From an uncultured Alphaproteobacteria bacterium (GTDB taxonomy: Bacteria; Pseudomonadota; Alphaproteobacteria; Sneathiellales; Sneathiellaceae), in the NCBI GenBank assembly GCA_937910835.1, contig CALEMG010000178.1, forward strand, positions 1 to 8,037: 8,037 nucleotides of DNA, given 5' to 3'. Position numbers and translations under genes: made by a program. Shown in pieces: positions 5,775 through 8,037 of the stretch (position 1 is its first letter; every line of letters begins with the position of its first letter). The notes under the pieces were generated by a model that saw only the letters and a program-made list of their open reading frames with translations, did not search any database and was not told the DNA's origin.

Positions 5775-7687
5775 TGGCGGGCGATCAGCATAAGGAAAAA
5801 GGCAAGACTTTTACCCGCCGCTCTCTCCTGATGGCGGGCGGGCAGGCGGTACTGATGTCGGCGCTGGCCGGGCGGCTTTACTATCTGCAGGTCATTCATT
5901 CGGATGAATATTCGATGCTGGCCGATGCAACCCGGATGAACCTCCGGTTGCTGCCGCCGCTTCGGGGCCGGGTCGTTGACCGTTTCGGTGTCGAGATTGC
6001 CAGCAACCGCCATAATTACCGTGTCGTGCTGATCCCCGAACAGACCAAGAGCATTGAGGCCACCCTCGATGCGCTAGAAGAGTTCGTTCCCCCAGAGATG
6101 ATCGACCGCGAACGCGTCCTGAAGGATGCCAAGCGCAAGCGGAGTTTTGTGCCCATTCCCGTTGCCGACAATCTGACATGGGAGCAGTTCGCACGCATCA
6201 ATGTCAACAGCCCGAACCTGCCGGGCATCCAGATGGATGTCGGCTCGACTCGGGACTACCCCTATGGACGGCTGTTTGGTCATATCGTCGGTTATGTTGG
6301 CGCGGTGTCGGAGAAAGACCTGCAAAATCAGGAGTATGATCCACTTCTGGAACTTCCGGAGTTTCGCATCGGCAAGAGCGGGATCGAGAAATACTACGAC
6401 AAGACATTGCGCGGCAAGGCGGGCCTCAGCCGGGTAGAGGCCAATGCCTACGGCCGTATCATCCGGGAGTTGAATCGACAGGAGGGGATATCGGGTAATG
6501 ACGCGGTTCTCACCCTCGATAAGCAGCTTCAGGATTTTGTCGTGCGCCGCATGGGAGAAGAAAGTGCGGCAGCCGAAGTAATCGATATTCATTCGGGCGC
6601 TATCCTCTCCATGGTGTCGGAGCCGTCCTTCGATCCGAATGCTTTTGCGCGTGGCATCAGCTCTGCCGAGTGGAAGGCACTGATCGAGGATCCCAAACGT
6701 CCGCTTGGTAACAAGGCGATTGGTGGGCAGTATCCGCCGGGGTCTACTTTCAAGATGGTCGTTGCCCTCGCGGCGCTGGAATCAGGCGTGATCACGGCGG
6801 GGCATGAGGTTTTCTGCAATGGTCACACACAGCTCGGCAAACATCGGTTTCATTGCTGGAAGCGCGGCGGCCATGGCAAGCTTAATCTGGAAGATGCGAT
6901 TTCCCAGTCCTGCGATATCTATTTCTATGACATTGCCCGAAAAGTCGGCGTCGATAAGATCGCCGAGATGGCACATCGCTTCGGCCTAGGTGAGGAGCTC
7001 AATATCGACATGCTGGGCGAGCGCGATGGCCTGATTCCGACAAAAGCCTGGAAGCTGGCGGTGCAGGGTGTGCCCTGGCAGCTGGGGGAGACATACAATA
7101 CCGGCATCGGTCAGGGTTTTGTGCTGGCGACCCCGCTACAACTCGCGGTGATGACAGCGCGGCTCGCCAATGGTGGCAAGAAGGTCTCGCCGCGGCTTGT
7201 TCGCTCGATCACTGGTGAAGCGGTGGAAGGGGCGGTGCTCCCGCATCCAGAGCCGGAACTTGCAAATCTCGATTTGGGTGTCAGCCAAAAGGCCTTAAAG
7301 CACGTTCTTAATGGTATGTATAAAGTGGTAAACGGCTCACGTGGATCAGCCCGCGCCGCAAAAATCCGTATTGAGGGCTGGGAAATGGCGGGCAAGACCG
7401 GCACTGCACAGGTTCGTCGCATCTCTCGCAAGGAGCGCATCGAAGGAGTGCGCAAATCCGATGAAAAACCGTGGGAGGAGCGGGATCACGCCCTCTTCGT
7501 TGGTTTCGCGCCATTTGATGATCCGCGTTACGCGGTCTCCGTAATTGTTGAGCATGGCGGTAGCGGCTCCGGCGCGGCGGCGCCCATTGCCCGTGACCTT
7601 TTGCAGGAAACGCTCCGTCTCGATCCCTTGCGCAAGCCCAGCTATGATATCGCCATTCGCCGCCAAAACGGAGGCGGGGATGCTTAG
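5774..7687 (+). CDS. mrdA: Penicillin-binding protein 2, elongasome transpeptidase
   Basis: PBP2 is the monofunctional class B transpeptidase that cross-links peptidoglycan made by RodA during elongation. The 637 residues comprise a short cytoplasmic tail, one membrane anchor (about 20-37), a pedestal/dimerisation region (about 60-240, with LRGRVVDRFG and GKSGIEKYYD), and a C-terminal transpeptidase domain (about 260-612). The active-site motifs are complete: S324-T-F-K327 (PPGSTFK), S379-C-D381 in the SxN position, and K541-T-G (AGKTGTAQV). GIGQGFVLATPLQLA (444-458) is also typical. The start ATG overlaps the mreD stop (TGATG), with GAGG at 5762-5765, 8 bases upstream. An internal in-frame ATG at 5831 is a less likely start. 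The N-terminal TRRSLLM looks like a twin-arginine motif before the anchor. C348, C361, H367 and C380 could form a metal site (inference). It overlaps rodA by 8 bases. Confidence 0.97.
   Translation: MAGDQHKEKGKTFTRRSLLMAGGQAVLMSALAGRLYYLQVIHSDEYSMLADATRMNLRLLPPLRGRVVDRFGVEIASNRHNYRVVLIPEQTKSIEATLDALEEFVPPEMIDRERVLKDAKRKRSFVPIPVADNLTWEQFARINVNSPNLPGIQMDVGSTRDYPYGRLFGHIVGYVGAVSEKDLQNQEYDPLLELPEFRIGKSGIEKYYDKTLRGKAGLSRVEANAYGRIIRELNRQEGISGNDAVLTLDKQLQDFVVRRMGEESAAAEVIDIHSGAILSMVSEPSFDPNAFARGISSAEWKALIEDPKRPLGNKAIGGQYPPGSTFKMVVALAALESGVITAGHEVFCNGHTQLGKHRFHCWKRGGHGKLNLEDAISQSCDIYFYDIARKVGVDKIAEMAHRFGLGEELNIDMLGERDGLIPTKAWKLAVQGVPWQLGETYNTGIGQGFVLATPLQLAVMTARLANGGKKVSPRLVRSITGEAVEGAVLPHPEPELANLDLGVSQKALKHVLNGMYKVVNGSRGSARAAKIRIEGWEMAGKTGTAQVRRISRKERIEGVRKSDEKPWEERDHALFVGFAPFDDPRYAVSVIVEHGGSGSGAAAPIARDLLQETLRLDPLRKPSYDIAIRRQNGGGDA
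7670..7674 (+). promoter_or_regulatory. Ribosome-binding site of rodA inside mrdA
   Basis: GGAGG lies 5 bases before the ATG at 7680, within the last codons of mrdA. It decides the rodA start: the frame is open further upstream (to at least 7545), but that stretch overlaps mrdA and does not look like RodA. Confidence 0.75.
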
Positions 7688-8037
7688 GGAACTTGGCGCC
7701 AAAAATGTGCAGGTATCGTTCTCAAGGAAGTTATGGGATATCAACTGGGGCTTTGTCCTGCTGATCTGCGCGACCGCCTCCATCGGCTTTTTGATGCTGT
7801 ATTCTGCGGCCAATGGCAATCTGGAGCCCTGGGCCTCACGTCAGATGATGCGCTTTGGCGCGGGCCTGATCCTGATGTTCGTGGTGGCCCTTGTGGATAT
7901 CCGTATCTGGCTCAATCTCGCCTATCCGCTGTACGGCATTGCGCTCGCGCTTCTCGGCGCGGTCGAGGTGATGGGGGTTATCGGTATGGGCGCGCGGTGA
8001 TGGATCGATTTGGGTCCGTTTCAGTTGCAACCGTCCG
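7680..8037 (+). pseudogene. rodA: RodA, peptidoglycan glycosyltransferase (SEDS family), interrupted by in-frame TGA and cut by window edge
   Basis: RodA (MrdB) polymerises lipid II into glycan strands in partnership with PBP2. The ATG at 7680 has GGAGG 5 bases upstream and overlaps the end of mrdA by 8 bases, so the coupled operon structure is intact. The N-terminus matches the family: cytoplasmic KLWDINWGFVLL leading to a first membrane helix (about 23-42, ending LMLYSAANG), a second near 57-72, LVDIRIWL, and a third near 79-103. The frame then reads VIGMGAR and meets TGA at 7998-8000 after 106 codons, against about 370-380 for a full RodA. In the same frame the next 12 codons give WIDLGPFQLQPS, which is the expected continuation (family pattern G-x-G-A-x-R-W-I-D-L-G, then QPSE). 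The stop replaces the Arg before Trp. No insertion or deletion is needed; the break is one substitution or a base-call error. Gene identity is secure; functional status is open. Confidence 0.88.
7998..8000 (+). other. In-frame TGA codon within rodA
   Basis: The local codons are GCG CGG TGA TGG ATC (Ala Arg stop Trp Ile) where the family has Ala-x-Arg-Trp-Ile. A C at 7998 would give CGA (Arg) and restore the gene. TGA serves as a true stop for mreC and mreD in this window, where reading through would run each protein past its normal length into a gene used in another frame. A genome-wide TGA reassignment is therefore not supported. Confidence 0.9.

Noticed and set aside
7998..8000. TGA as tryptophan (alternative genetic code) or selenocysteine.
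   Set aside because: mreC and mreD end properly on TGA, the family residue here is Arg rather than Trp or Cys, and TGG is used throughout for Trp. No selenocysteine context is visible in the 37 bases available.
8000..8037. TGATG at the rodA stop, read as a coupled stop/start of a new gene like the mreD/mrdA junction.
   Set aside because: The ATG at 8000 opens a different frame with no family resemblance, whereas the original frame continues directly into conserved RodA sequence.

Overview
The window is about 8 kb of ordinary alphaproteobacterial chromosome holding two co-directional clusters, both on the + strand. The assignment rests on protein style: an acetolactate synthase with a G-E-A diphosphate loop, an MreB very close to the alphaproteobacterial form, and a PBP2 with an N-terminal T-R-R-S-L-L motif. 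A Rhodospirillales-like relative is plausible, but the genus cannot be fixed from sequence reading alone.

Region 1 (1-2922) is a branched-chain amino acid cluster, ilvB(I)-ilvH-ilvC. It holds the C-terminal two thirds of the acetolactate synthase catalytic subunit (cut by the left window edge), its ACT-domain regulatory subunit, and ketol-acid reductoisomerase. Together they perform the first two common steps of valine, leucine and isoleucine synthesis. A strong intrinsic terminator follows ilvC.

Region 2 (2923-3287) is a gene-free spacer of about 365 bases. Its left half is AT-rich and carries a good sigma-70-like promoter candidate, a perfect 8-base CtrA-type half-site just upstream of it, and A-tracts spaced by roughly whole helical turns. 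Its right half carries a perfect 12-base palindrome and a small upstream ORF whose stop overlaps the mreB ribosome-binding site.

Region 3 (3288-8037) is the rod-shape (elongasome) operon mreB-mreC-mreD-mrdA-rodA. mreC/mreD, mreD/mrdA and mrdA/rodA overlap at their ends, as expected for translational coupling. MreB filaments, the MreC/MreD membrane scaffold, the PBP2 transpeptidase and the RodA glycosyltransferase form the lateral-wall peptidoglycan machine.

The one striking anomaly is in rodA. The reading frame is broken by an in-frame TGA at 7998-8000, and the same frame then continues with unmistakable RodA sequence (WIDLGPFQLQPS) to the window edge. The stop sits where the family has a conserved Arg, so one CGA-to-TGA change explains it. 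This is a nonsense mutation, a sequencing or assembly error, or less likely a recoding event. I found no undescribed multi-gene system; apart from the rodA stop, the remaining interest is in the mreB promoter region.
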